Origin: Lojkania enalia
Taxonomy: Eukaryota; Ascomycota; Dothideomycetes; Pleosporales
Assembly: GCA_010094045.1 (NCBI GenBank)
Contig: ML986708.1
Location: 1-64,000, forward strand
Direction: 5' to 3'
Length of the DNA: 64,000 nucleotides
Below the pieces are notes generated by a model, which did not search any database, was not told the origin of the DNA, and saw only the letters and a list, made by a program, of their open reading frames with translations. The position numbers were made by a program, and so were the translations under genes. This document shows, piece by piece, positions 22,901 to 35,496 of the stretch (the stretch's first letter is position 1; every line of letters begins with the position of its first letter).

Positions 22901-25230
22901 CACAAGCTCATCTAGTCTGAGGCCTACTATACGCAAAAAGGGCCGAATGCAGTCTGACAGATTTCATCCATGCTCCGTCGACGTTTCGGACAATCACGTC
23001 AAGACTTCGTCTTATAATGACTGGACGAAGAAGACTGCGGGCCTCGGGAGCAAATTGTTGGGCCTGGAGGGACAAAACGTTGGGGGCACGAGTCTAGCTA
23101 ATTGCTGGTAGTCTATAGTTTGGGATTCATGGAGGAGGACCCAGACCCGAGACTAAGAAATTGATTACTGTCTAATAAGGGATGATGGGAGAGGGGAGTG
23201 GGGACATATGGTGGGGTGGGATCTTGGCCATGGTTGAGCAAGATGCAGAGGTTGGTCAGACAAATGGCGTGGATAGCGTGGGAGGGGCAAAGGGCACACC
23301 GGCTTGGATCGGGCTCAGTCCGGCGGCGCTATGAGTAGATGACTGTTGACAGCTGAAATCGAAAAATTCTGTGAAAAGCTAAAAAACTCAAACCTGAAAT
23401 CGAATGTATTAGGCTAGGCGACGCGATTACTCAAAGGAGATTAGGAACGGATGTTCCTGGGGACGGAGGTCGGGGTTGGATATTGAGGCTAGGACGCAAG
23501 ATATTGACGTTGAAAATGAGTGGAGGCGATTTACCCAACCGCCCATTTCGCATTGACAACGGACGACGATTGAGGTAATTTTGCCAACTTTAAACGGAAT
23601 AGCATACCTGGAAGCGAAAACCGGGCAGAAGTAGTAGATTATGCGCATAGTACAAGAGCGCTTGGAAAAACATGTGTCCAGATGCCCGAAGGAAGTTCAA
23701 TGTTCCTTCAGCCTAGGATCTCGGAATTGGGCGCCCCATCCATCTGATTTGAATGACAAGCGGCGAATGTCAGCGATATGCTACTATAGTATAGCGACGC
23801 GAGCTCCTTCCGCAATCGCGTACCGGGTCGTAGTGTTCCAAAGCTCTGGGCTCCCGATAATGCTGTCCAGGCAAAATAGAGAGACAGGCAGAATGGGAAC
23901 ATGGCACATCCCAACCAATCGCCATATATGCCGCTAAAGCTTCTCTTAGAACGCATGTTCGAGAGCATGGCCTACCTGACGTCGGTGTTATAGACGAGGG
24001 AGGCCACCCCCATTCAATCACAGTGGCCTGGCTTTTCCAGCCTGGTTCCTTCTTGCGAAAGCATCATGTTCGAAGCTCCGCCGACGTAATTTCGCTTCAT
24101 GCCATCTGGTAAACGGGCTGCAGTGTACCCTGAAGTAACGGCGACAGATGCATCACATGCACGTAGGTATGTCGTGCCTAGCATGCGGGTAAGGAAGCGA
24201 ATGCGGCGTGATGAGAAGCGGCTCTTCTGCTAAAGCGGGTAGGTAGCCTACAGGAGGCGACAGTCACGATCTGATGCTGCACGGGAGCGGATGTCGATAG
24301 GATTTCAAGATGCACTGCAATGCTTCATAACATGCGAAGGTCTGGCTGCGCGGGTGTGTCAATTGCCCGCTTTCGACGAAGCTTTTGCGGCCCCCAAGGC
24401 AGCATGATGAGGGCTGCGGCGGGGTAATGTGCCGCCATGTATTCGCAACCCATGTTTGCTGGGACCACAATATTGTTCAATCCTAGCCCACCCAGCGGGA
24501 TGGGGTTTGAGAGATCGGAAATAGAACAGCGGTGAAGGCAACGGATTATTGGACTGATAGACATGCGATTCGCGAGTCTGACGGCAAAAACGGAACAAGA
24601 CGTTTCGGGACAGTCTAGACGACGCGGCGATAACGCGAATGCTTCAAACCCCACTATCTACTGGCGATCGAGAGCAGGATGGAGGAGAGGAGGTGGCCGT
24701 GGCCTGAGGCACTAGAGAATTGAGCAGTAGAGCGGGTGGCACCAGTGCGCGAGGGTGAGATGACAAGCAAAGGAAGCCAATCCGGTGAAAGCCCAGCCAT
24801 CCCCAACGAAGCGCCAATCATGGAGCGGACTGACCATCCTTCGACCTGTTTCGGGCTGTAAGGAGTGGTCCGTGTCGCCTGCAAACACCAGTCGTGGCTT
24901 GCCCGTCGCTAACCAGCCCCGATAACGGCTCTGCCTGGCTCTTGACGTGGCCGGCATTGATTGGCCCCGGCGCGCCTATCTGAACGATATGTTGAGGGTG
25001 GCCGTTTCCCCAACCCCCCTCCCTCACCCAAGATGAAGGGACGGGGCAAAGCCAGCGGTGAGGAGAGAGTCGTCATGGGAGGCGCCTGTCTCTATTGCTG
25101 CTGCGCCATCTAATGTACCACAGGGTAGGGCGCGGGAGGCGGAAGTGTGCGACAGGTAGCAATATCAAGAGCTGTGTGCGCGCAAGCGCTCTGAGCAATG
25201 CATGGACCAAGCCCGGGCCGGGAGGTGGAG

Positions 25231-25290
25231 ACGGTGGTGGTAGTGGTGGTGGTCGTGGTGGTCGTGGTGGTGGTCACGGCGGTGGTGGGA
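25231..25290. repeat. GGT-type simple repeat
   Basis: Imperfect trinucleotide tract of GGT with CGT and CAC interruptions, on the plus strand, within the GC-rich region. It makes Gly-rich or His-rich frames that I regard as non-coding. Confidence 0.8.
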
Positions 25291-28146
25291 TAAGCATGGA
25301 GGGGCTGGCGGCTTGGCGGAGTAGAGGGTGCCGCGCAGGGATCCCGCTTCATCACATGCATATGCACGGCGGGAGGGTGCAGCTGGAACATGTCCAATCA
25401 ACCGTCAAGCCCGGTCCAAGCGTGTCCCGTATTGCGGGATGGCCTCACAGCTGCAGGAACACCGGCCGACAGATTGCAGCTGATCGCGGCGTTGGATGAT
25501 GGGCCTGTCTCTGGTTTTGCGGGAGCGCGCCAAAAGGTCTGGCCTTCTGGAAATCTGAGATATCTTATTCTCCCCCAATGTCCATCTCAATGTCCTCATG
25601 TCCACTCGTTGCGCGGCCGGCGACCCCGGGGCCAGACGAGAGATGAAAGGGAAAAGCCGGGTCATTTCGGACACGGCGCGCACAATCCCCGTCGTCCTAC
25701 GGAATCCGATTCTAGATTGCTCTCCCTGATTGATACTGTTGGACGGCACAAGAGACACCGTCCCCACACTGTGGTCGGCCTCACGAGAACAATATTTCGG
25801 CCTTCTTGGTCGAGGGCTGATACAGGAGGTCGCCCATTTTCGACATATTTTGCTTGTTCCGTATCTGAGAATAGACCCTTGCGTGCCGAGTGGTCGACTG
25901 ACTTGGGTCGACAATTGTTGCTCGTGTGTCCGTCAGACTACGGAGGAGTAGAGGACTCCCAAATTTAATATCGACTCTCCTTTCCCGCCCCCAAGTGGTG
26001 GTCAGCAGAGTATGTATGTATGTAGGATGAAATCGCGGGACCAAGACCGCTCCACGATCCGCCTCCCACATCGCGCCGGATGCACTGCACGTTTATTTTC
26101 ACCTTTGCAGTTTTTTTTTTCCTGCTAGGCACTCTAGCCCACGCGGGGACGGTGCAACTGGCCCTCACAGAAGGCATGTCCAGCTGCTGGCCTTCTGCCT
26201 TAGGGAGCACATGGTGTAACTGCACACGGGTCGCTTGCGGCAGCCACAAGTCCTGCAGCCTCAGAATTGGTGGTGCTGTCGAGGATTCCGCGCCGCCCTA
26301 TGGACATGCAATGGAGCACCCGACAAGACATGCTTCCCATGTTCGATTACGTGCACCTGTGTCAATGGATTCTTTCGTCCTCTGTCGCCCACCCGCGTGT
26401 GCCCATATGATGCCGGCTGTGGTTGCACGAGGTGTAAGAATGGCCATTGTCCGACAACCAGGGCTTGATGCCACGTCTCACGATGGGCCTGCGCCGAGAA
26501 TAGGATGGACGGCCGCGAGAGCCATTTGTCGAGCTTGAGCAGGGAGCAACACTGCGCGGCTAGCAGGATCGAATCACCGTCTATGCGAACTGTCGGTTTG
26601 GCGCCTGAGGCGGCGAGCTGACATGAGATGGCAGATGGCATCTGTCAAGTGTGGCTGGCATGGATCGTTTCCGCAGTTTGAGGCTACCAGCGTTCGCATG
26701 GCAGACATGGATGCTGCAGGTCTCGACCTGGCCTGTGTAGAGATCCCGTGACGGGGACTCCGCAAAGGTCGACGAAGACGAGGAAGCCCTGGGCAGTGGA
26801 CTGGAGGAGCCCTAGGTGGAGGTCGACGTCGGATTCGGGCACGTGCTCGCTCCCGTCTCATCCTCAGCAGGGAAGCGCTCCCGGCGACAATGGCGCCTGA
26901 GCAGCATCGTGTGCGTGCTGTATCGCAAGGAATGTTTCAGCTAGCCAGAATCGCAGGCCTTGTGTCTCTGCAACACGCACCGCCCGAGGCGCTGGGTCGT
27001 TACTGGGCGCACGTACAGAGCGTCCTCATGGCCCAGCGAGCTCACCTGGCACGAATCTTGAATATTGATGTCGCGGTGGAGCAGTGTGCGAGCGCGGGGG
27101 GGCTTGGGAAGGATGGCGGCGAGGAGCGTGACTTTGCTCGAGAGAGGCTAGCCGCGCCAGCACATCACTCACACCGCAACACGTCTGGTCCTATCATGCC
27201 TTGCCCGCTCCCACGCCCAACACCACGCCCGTGGTACAGTCGGCACATACGGGCAAGGGAAACGCATCGCGACTGGTGGCCGGCCATGGACAAGAGTGGA
27301 GACGAAACGCCCCGGCACTCGCTCGCTTCAATTCACCCAGCCCGGCACCACCACCAGCTCCCTCATCATTTGCTGTTACTGACATGACATGACCCTCTCT
27401 CGCTCGAGTCTCCACGGCGGACCACGTTGCACCAACCTCCCTTTGCTCTGCGAAGAAGCTTCCGCCAATGTGTCGCCCGGTATAGACGGGATACTCTACA
27501 TACAGTAGTAGTCGTATAGGAGTGGTCGACAGCTCCGCGTGGGGAGCGCCACTCAATCCATCCACATCCTTGCAAGTAATCCCCAGAGGGTCGGATTGCG
27601 ACAACATCCACCCAACCACGCCAGGTGTCTAGCATTGCCCAGAGCGAGAGCTCTACCTGCACGGCCTGCCGTCCGTCCATCCCGTCCGTTCGCTTTGGGG
27701 GAGCAATCCCTACAAAGGCTATCCCTGCGCTCGTTAGCCGGGCATTTAGCCTGAGCTGGCATTTGGCTGACCAGGCTCTGTTTTCTTCTTGTCGGCCTGC
27801 CTGAAGCATCCAAGGCCCGTTTTCAAAGAGGAAGACCAGATCGGCTTTGGTGCTTTCCACCCATCCATGACCGGCAGCAACGACTGCCACGGTAGTTCCG
27901 CGCGTTTCAGGGCCTCGCGGTGGCGCTGCCGGCACTGCTCGATGTGCTGGTCAGCCAGGTCCTCTGTCTGCCTCTTTGCAGGAGCCAGAGCGCATATGGA
28001 GGTCGCTCATCGCGGCTCGCGGCCTACTACTGAACGCTCCAGAGAGGAAAACTGGGGCTGCTGGTCATGGCGGCTTCTGGGCCCGCAGGAGAGAACCGTT
28101 TCGACAGGGTCTGCCTCCGATGGCTGCTTGCCGGGGTACATACATA

Positions 28147-28186
28147 CTCTGTACAGAGATGTACTGTAGGGTACCGCACAGTACAT
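28147..28186. repeat. Cluster of GTAC-centred palindromes
   Basis: CTCTGTACAGAG (28147-28158) is a perfect palindrome; immediately after, ATGTACTGT (28159-28167) and ACAGTACAT (28178-28186) form a perfect 9-bp inverted repeat around a 10-base loop that itself has GGTACC. A similar TGTACA pair occurs near 28546-28561. Confidence 0.75.
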
Positions 28187-30999
28187 ATCGCGGAGGTTCA
28201 CGCTGGCGCTGGCTCGTCGGCCTCCGCATCGTCATGGCCGCCGCAGCTTAATAAGATCGAGGTTATTTTCTGGCCAAAAACGGTTCTCTATCAGGCTCCG
28301 CAGTACGCCCGCCCGTCTGCGCTCTGCGCGATGAATATCTCCGGGCGCTCTCAGTGGCCGCGCCCATTCAGCCGTCTTTCTCCCTATCGGGACCCCAGCC
28401 GACTCTAGAGCCAGAGCCAGCCAGCGCGGGCGCAGCAGTCAGTTTGTAAAAAAAGTAGACGCCCGCTAAACTTGGGTGCGCAATCCCTGCCAGGACTGAC
28501 GGGAACGGCAACCCCTCAAGATATTGATCGAGCGCTTCGGGTCCTGTACACACTGTACAGTAATGGAGATGGGGTAGGTCGTGGCCGCAAAAATAGAAGC
28601 CTCCTGTGTGCCTCGTTTCGGCTTCTAGCTATCTGGCTGTTTGAAGCAAAAGGGCGACATTATTCTGCGCTGCTAATGCTGGTGCTGGCCCTGGTGCTGG
28701 AACTGCTATGCCCGCATCCCGTCTTTGTTGCGGATGCTTGCTGGCCTCGCCATCGTCGCTCGTCCGTCAGGCGGTGGCTGGTGCTGGTGCTGGAGTTGGC
28801 CCTGGCACTGGCGCTGATGCCGGTGGTGGAGTCGCGGCCTCGCTTGCGTGCATAGCAGACGCTGTTGTATAGTCTAGGGGCCCCTCGCTGGCCTGTCCTT
28901 GTCCACGATGATCCATGCCCCCCCTTCCCCTCCCGGTCTGCCGTATCGACGACGACGGCGGATCAGCCCAGTCAGCATCCCTCCAGTCGTCGTCGTCGTC
29001 GTTGTCCCAGATTCTGGTCTGTGCTTCTCGAGCGCGAAACGGCTTCTGCCCTTTCTTCACGGGACCGTGGTGAGCGCAGGCCGGCCCACACACCCAGCAG
29101 CAACATCCCTACTGATCAGAGCCATCCCCAATCCTCTGCTCACGCTCCCCCCACCAAGCCCGAATTGATTTTAGATTGTGCTGCTCCGGGCGGCGTGTCG
29201 TAGGTGTGTTTGTGTGTGCTGTGCGTTGCTGAGCGCATTCCCATTCCCCAGAGCGATCTCCACCACCCGTCTTTTAGTTACAGACGACGCGCGCTGCATC
29301 TCTACCGCCGACTCGCACTACCACTCCTTGGACTGTTTGGCATCGTCGCCGTCGACCTGCTGCTTGCTGCGGATCACGCTCTCGCCGCCGCCGCGACCTG
29401 CGACCTGCGAACCCGCGCCGTCCCGCCCACGCAGGAGCAAGCCAGCCAGCACGGGAGGAGGACCGTCTATTATTGACGATTCCTGCACAGCAGCGCCATC
29501 CGTCCTCGTTCGCTGGCACACTACTGGCTCCGAGCTCTGCACACGCCGCTCGAGAGTCAACGGACAGACAGACGGAGAGCAGTGAGAGCGCGAGAGAAAG
29601 CCACGGCGCCTGGGCTGCGGAGTGAACTGTGCGGGCCTCGCCTGTCTCGGTCAGCGCCTCTTAGCCTGCGGGCTGCCTGCCTTGGAGCGAGTGGTATTCT
29701 GCAGACAATCCTGCACTGCAGCATCGCCGACGAGAACGCTTCCAGTCTCTCCCTCTCCTCCGCACCAACAACAAACCCACAGTCGACAGCCTTGCCGGCG
29801 TGCCCTCCACGTGCCTTCTGCCTCCGCTCGCTGGACAATTGGGTCAGTAGCCCTCTCCCCCATCGTCTCGTTGCTGCTGCTGCTGCTGCTACTGCTGCTG
29901 CCGCGCCGCCTGCTCAACTGCACCGGCCGGGCCTTGCCCCAGCGTTTTCCCGTGCTCGCCTATCTCTGGCTGGTTGGCTCGCTCGGCGCTAGTGTCAAGT
30001 CACATCCCAACCACCTCCGCCTCTGCACCTCCGCCTCCTCCCCACCAACGACAGCGCAAAAGCTTGCAATTGTCTTTGACACTTCATAGACGGTGGAGGT
30101 GTGTCTCGCTCCCAATGCCATTGTTGCCGTTCACCCCCCGCATCGCCTCTGTGCTGACCGCGTCCAGCAGTGTTTTTGTTTCCGGGTCCCGCAGCGAGCA
30201 ATCACTATCTCTAGCGCTCGGCCCGCACAGGTGACGAGCCCGAACAACGACGTTACGACCGGTTACGACGACGACACCGCAACGTGCTCGTCTCTCCCAG
30301 CAGATGAGCAAGGCGGCCGCGCGCCCTCTCTGTGCTTTTGCATCTCCTTTGCGGCCGGCTCCTGTGCTTTTGTCTGTTCGCGTGTTGTATTGAAACACCA
30401 CACCCCCAAAAGCTTTTTCCCGCAAAAGCATTCCGGCTTCACGACCGCCACGACGTTACGACGTGCTTTTTGTCCCTTCAGCATTATTTGCAGCGTTTGA
30501 GTTCAGCGAGGCGGCCTGAGCGCGATCGAGCATTCCTCCGCACTGCACCTGCCTGCATCTGCGAAATTCCTCGGCCCATTTGTTTCACAAAACAACCGTC
30601 CCACCGCAGAGCGCTGCCAAGCCGAAACGCGGACAGAATCAGCTCGTCGACCCGCCGTGGATTTTTTTCCTCGCGCCCTCCTCGGAGCACGACTGTCCCT
30701 GCATCATTATTGACCTTGTTTGCCCACGTGTTTGGTTGCATTTCCTTGGCCCGCGCCCGCCTTGCTCGATAGACCACATCCTTGAGCAAACAATCGACCT
30801 GCGGTGAGCGCATCACCCCCCCTCACCGGAATCGCGTCAATCTATATCAGTCGTCAGCTATCATCCTTCCGGCTACGTGCACAGCGTGTACAGCCTGCTG
30901 TTGGTAGAGCACCGTCTGTCCGTTTCCGTTTATCAATTTTGCTCGGTTATCTGGTTAGTTGACTCGAGAACTTCCTCTCGCGAAGATTCTCCACCCTAG

Positions 31000-31434
31000 C
31001 ATCGCATTTCGTCACTTTGCTGGTCTTTGGCCAATACCGTAAAACTGGAGCTACCGTCGATCTCGTCTGTTCACGCCCGAGGCCCCGTCGACACCTGGTA
31101 TAATTCCCATTACGCGCCTAGATCAGCGGTGTCTAGTGAGCGATTGCCGGCCCTTCCCCAGATTCAACCGCAAGCGAGCGGGTCGTCAACGTCCTCGTCG
31201 CCTCGGGGCGGTTCATTTAGCACAGGTTCTGTTGGAAACGCCAGTGCCAGTTCAAACACCTCCTATAGCTCCTCGGTAAACGGACAGACTGCGGGATTCA
31301 AGACCCCTTCACCGGAGCAGACTCCACAGGCTCTCAATCGTGACGGCCAGCCATTGAATGTACAGTCGCAGCCGCAGGGGTCTTCGTACGGTACGCAGCA
31401 AGGCTACGGCTATACTCCTGAGGGTTACAGCAGC
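31000..31434 (+). other. Open, coding-like frame ahead of the conserved StuA start, lacking ATG
   Basis: 145 codons in the stuA frame are open between a TAG at 30997-30999 and the conserved Met at 31435. The peptide is transcription-factor-like (Ser/Gln/Pro-rich, with KTPSPEQTP) and its beginning, KLELPSISSVHARGPVDTWYN, is not low complexity. No ATG occurs in it; TTG at 31027 is the only candidate I noted. Either an upstream exon supplies the ATG, or this is leader translated from a non-AUG codon, or simply untranslated leader. I could not find an upstream exon that joins in frame. Confidence 0.45.
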
Positions 31435-33568
31435 ATGAACCAGATGCAATCATACACTGAAGTGCATCCGTCACATATGTCTGCTGCAACTGCTCATGCT
31501 CCTGCTTCGGCAGCGCCTTCGAGTCTGTCCCATTATTCATATCCGCAACAGTCTTCGATTCTTCAGGCACCTGGCCCGCAATATGCTTCTACACCGACCG
31601 GCTATCCCCCTTATGGATATACAAATGGCGTCCCTTCGCAACTGCCAGCTTCGTCTTCAATGAGCAATGCGTTAGTGCCACAGGCGATTCAATTACCTGG
31701 TACGTGTCATGTGTTGATTATAGTATGAGATACGTACTAATTCCGATAGCAATGACATCTGCAGCGCCCAACTCTACCTTACCTGGTTCACAAAGTTATC
31801 AGACCCACCAATTCGATCACACAGGACAAATTGCGCCTCCAGGGATGAAACCCCGGGTGACGGCAACGTTGTGGGAGGATGAAGGCAGCCTGTGCTTTCA
31901 AGTTGAAGCCAAAGGCGTATGTGTTGCCCGACGTGAAGGTACACATATTCTTATTATCATTATTATTATTGTTATTATTATTAGTCGAATTTTCTAATTT
32001 CCGACAACAGACAACCATATGATCAACGGCACAAAACTGCTCAATGTAGCAGGAATGACCCGTGGACGCCGAGACGGTATCCTCAAGAGTGAAAAGGTTA
32101 GGCACGTTGTCAAGATTGGGCCAATGCATCTAAAGGGCGTATGGTACGTATTGGCTACCATTAGTGTTGTTTTCGTGCTAGACTCACTAGATGCAGGATC
32201 CCTTTTGAACGCGCCTTGGAATTCGCGAACAAGGAGAAGATCACAGAACAGCTGTATCCTCTCTTCGTGCATGACATTGGAGCGTTGCTCTACCACCCGT
32301 CAAATCAAACGAGGTCAAGTGTAGGAGGCGCTACCATGGCTGCTATGGATCGCAACCGAAGACCTGACCCTATGCAGACACAACGATATATGACCGGGTC
32401 AGCGACCTCACAACCCCCGTCGCTGCATCATCATCATTCGATTAGCAACCCGACTGGTGCGGGCATATCCCAACCCCCACATTCTATCCAACCTCATCCA
32501 TCAGCAGGGCGACCTGGCATTGACCGGGCTCATACATTCCCTACTCCCCCTACCAGTGCTTCAAGCATCATGGGTATGGGCAACCAAGGTAGCTCTTACG
32601 AATGGAGTGGAGCTAGCGTTCAAAACATTCCGGGGAGCCAGCCACTCTCCATTGACACTGGACTAAGCAATACGCGGTCTGTGCCAACCACTCCAGCAAG
32701 TACTCCCCCGGGTCAGGTACAGCCGGGCATGTCATATCCGACTGCTCAGAACTATGATAGCTCGAGACCGATGTACTCTGCACCACCTTCTCAACCTCCA
32801 CAATACAACACCCAATCGCAGCAGATGATGGGATACCGTCCGCCAGTACAAGACGGTACGTATCCCAAGACGGAAATGGCGCCTCCGGCGCGGGCCGGTG
32901 ATCAGGGAGATGTTAAACCCGCTGAAGGTATGCTTCCTCAGAACCATGAGCAAGTGAACCATGCTGCAGGTGATGTCGAAGCGGACCACGATAACGAGCA
33001 AGAGTACACCCATACGAATGCTCCTTACAACCCCAATCGTGGCTCGTACGCGTACAATTCTAGCGCAGCTCCTGGACCAATCCATGCTGACCATCCCCAC
33101 TTGTCTCCAGAGATGACCGGTTCTCCGCACCAGAACGGTTCCGGGCGTGCAACCCCTCGTACGACGGCCACCGGCCAGACGCAGTGGAATTCGGGCTATC
33201 CCACTCCTCAGCGTCAGCAAGCTCCATCGAGCAATCTCTATAGTGTCATGAGTGACACCCGCGGTGCCACCACGAATGGTAATGCCCCCCCCGATAGCTA
33301 CCAGCCTCCTGGCGCTGTTCCACAGTACCCCAGCCAAGCCTACACTGCTACCAACGGTGTATCGACGGGCACTAAGCGAGGCCGAGATGACGACGAGCAA
33401 GACCCATACGGTCGCCCTGATAGCGTCGCTGGGGACGATATCGAAACCTTGAAGAGGCGAAAGACGATGGAGGGCGGTGCCGTCGGACCTGCGGCCTATA
33501 GCCGTGATCCTAACCCTGGACTACAACGTACGCGCTCAGTGATCACGCAGCGTACTGCTCGAAGGTAG
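31435..33568 (+). CDS. stuA: APSES transcription factor StuA
   Basis: Four exons from the conserved Met: 31435-31699, 31750-31938, 32011-32143 and 32197-33568; product 652 aa. The start [14 protein letters not shown] matches the family's beginning (MNQPQPYMDVH in Aspergillus, from memory). The APSES DNA-binding domain spans about residues 121-225, with [48 protein letters not shown] and [19 protein letters not shown]; the three introns within and before it sit in the usual places. The long tail is Pro/Gln/Ser-rich and carries the bipartite nuclear signal KRGRDDD (about 589) and LKRRKT (about 614). StuA controls spatial patterning of conidiophores, ascospore development and effector or secondary-metabolite genes. 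The preceding open frame may extend the protein. Confidence 0.95.
31951..31984. repeat. ATT microsatellite inside the second stuA intron
   Basis: Imperfect TTA/ATT run (about 11 units) between the donor at 31939 and the acceptor ending at 32010. Confidence 0.85.
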
Positions 33569-35496
33569 CGGCGCTAATTATGCTTATCTCTTGGGTGGCC
33601 ATACATATTCTAGTCCATTTCAAAGATTGCAATAGACGGCGGGTTTGCTTCGACGTCCCGTGATTCCGCGGTCACTTAGCAGGCGTTCATCAGGTTCGGC
33701 TGCTCCTACCATTCTCGCACGGACAAACAAACACCACCACGACTCCTAAAATCATACCTACTTCCACGCAAACCCCTAGACAACTCAGCCACGATACGCT
33801 TGTCGCACTCTCTACATTTCCTTATGTGACTTTCCCTTCCATTTTCTGTGTTTTTTCTCACTATTTCTCCATTCCGGAGCATTTAACGATTTAACGACTT
33901 TCTTTTGGAAACCTTTTTGTGTTTTCAATCACCCACACCATTGGAGCCTTTTATTTCCTTTTACGATATACGACTCCCCTGCATACCGCATAAGCATATG
34001 CAACACTGTTTGTTGAGCGCTATTGCTTGATGTGTTGCGGGCGATGATTCTGTACTTTCTACAAACCGCTATTTTTTATTTTTTATTTTTTTTATATTTT
34101 TTTGGTTTTTGCTACGGCCTGGAATTGGAAACGAGGAAGACGGATGATGGACGGTTCGCTCTGCCACTCTCCCCCCCTCCCTACCTACCTACCTAGATAC
34201 CTTTTTTCACTCCTCACGAAAACTGGTCGAATGACAGTGTTAATTCCTTTGAAATCATCCGAAAACACCTCGTGGCAGTGCGGCCGAAGACAAGGATTAC
34301 AATATAGTAGCGACGGACGACGAGTATATCCGAGGGGAGACAGCGGGGCGGTTTTTGCAAAAGATTGCTTGTTCACTCGTTACCTTTATTTTTATTTCTC
34401 TGGCGTCTGGGCGAATGAGGGATGCCCAGATTTGATGAAAATGAAGCTGAATGACTGCTGTGAGGGCATGCTATCTATGATAAACGATAGTTTTGGACTC
34501 GGATTTGGGTATTTGTTTGATGGGAGAAGGATTGGAGATGTATGTTGTGGGGCACAAATTATTTTTTATTTTTCTTTTATTTATACTTTTGTTAGGGGAG
34601 AGTGAGAGTTTGATAGGGATGGGGTTTTTTATGGTGGATTATCTTTTGGAACGGGGTTTATGATAATGAGGCAATCAAAAGCTCCTTTTTTTTTTCATGG
34701 TTTAGATTCTGGCGAGTATGGAGTGTTGTGCTGGCTATCAAGTTGCCCCAAATCCCATCCACTGAGGTCATGCACTCGAATACACCGACAAACGAGTTGC
34801 AGCAGAAGCGCCAGCATGTGGGATTCTTGGATTCCTTTGAAGAAGGATGCCGGTGTAGTGATTGGGGTTGAGATAGTACGACGGATCTTCCTTCGAGGTT
34901 GATGTAACCACCACAAGGCATCCAACTATCAGGGATAGATGCTTTCACAATGCCACCCTTTAGTGTTAGGCACAATGCTCAGATCTGGATTTAGGTCACT
35001 ATGATTAAGACAAAGACGGCTGTCTTACGCGTCGGCTTTCAGTCTGAGGGCACATTTCCTTCAGTGGCTAGGCTTCCATAAGGACCAGTTTCAAATTAAT
35101 TTTCCTCTAGGATGCCGTATAGGATGCCCAAGGAGGAGGCGAAGATTCTCTCCTTCACTCCCGATGCTTCGTTCCAACAAGCAGGACGTGGAAGATTCCT
35201 TGGTGTTGGAAACCGAAGCCAGATCAAGTTGAGATAGGCTGTCTTCTGAGCGTATTCGCTTGAGACACGTGACGAGGGGTAAACTTGGGCAGCAGGTGCA
35301 AGAAGCTTGGCAGCCGCCCCACGCATCGTCATCGGCGCCGTAAGCAGGGTTCGTGTGAAAGGATCGCGCAACGCCCAAACACCCAAACACGCAACAGAAG
35401 AGGCTGAGCCAGGCAGAGACTTGCCGCCCCGTCCTTATATCTCTCCGCCGCGACACTCGTGCCCTAGTCTATACTCCCGCCCGTCCATCGTGCACC
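33569..35496. other. stuA 3' region and fimbrin promoter
   Basis: 1.9 kb without a gene. 33,570-34,110 is T/C-rich with T runs (TTTTTTATTTTTTATTTTTTTT near 34,072) and probably holds the stuA 3' UTR. The 167-codon plus frame 34102-34605 has no domain and is T-rich; I do not call it. Confidence 0.45.

Larger units (their letters stand above)
22901..30999. other. About 8 kb gene-free region upstream of stuA, mostly GC-rich
   Basis: Composition rises in GC from about 23 kb and is strongly GC-rich from about 24.7 to 30.9 kb, which creates many overlapping open frames on both strands. None has a domain, and competing frames of similar length lie opposite each other, which argues against coding. 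Its position directly upstream of stuA fits the very long control regions and leaders known for that gene. From about 29,100 on it is pyrimidine-rich like a promoter or 5' leader. A strong donor (GCG/GTGAGC at 30804) and an acceptor (CCCTAG ending 30999) could define a leader intron of 196 nt. Confidence 0.5.

Noticed and set aside
25390..25968. 192-codon plus-strand frame in the GC-rich region, with a 169-codon minus frame opposite (25405-25914)
   Set aside because: Similar-length frames on both strands, no domain and no start context; expected by chance at this GC content.
27366..27935. 189-codon minus-strand frame
   Set aside because: No recognisable motif, overlapped by other frames of similar length; composition effect.
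29178..30234. Several Ser/Pro/Arg-rich frames on both strands
   Set aside because: Pyrimidine-rich promoter/leader sequence gives Ser/Pro frames on one strand and Arg/Gly frames on the other; no domain.
32732..33400. 222-codon minus frame opposite stuA exon 4
   Set aside because: Shadow of the Pro/Gln-rich StuA tail, low-complexity Arg/Val peptide.
34102..34605. 167-codon plus frame after stuA
   Set aside because: Phe/Tyr-rich translation of T-rich 3' sequence, no domain, no homologous pattern.
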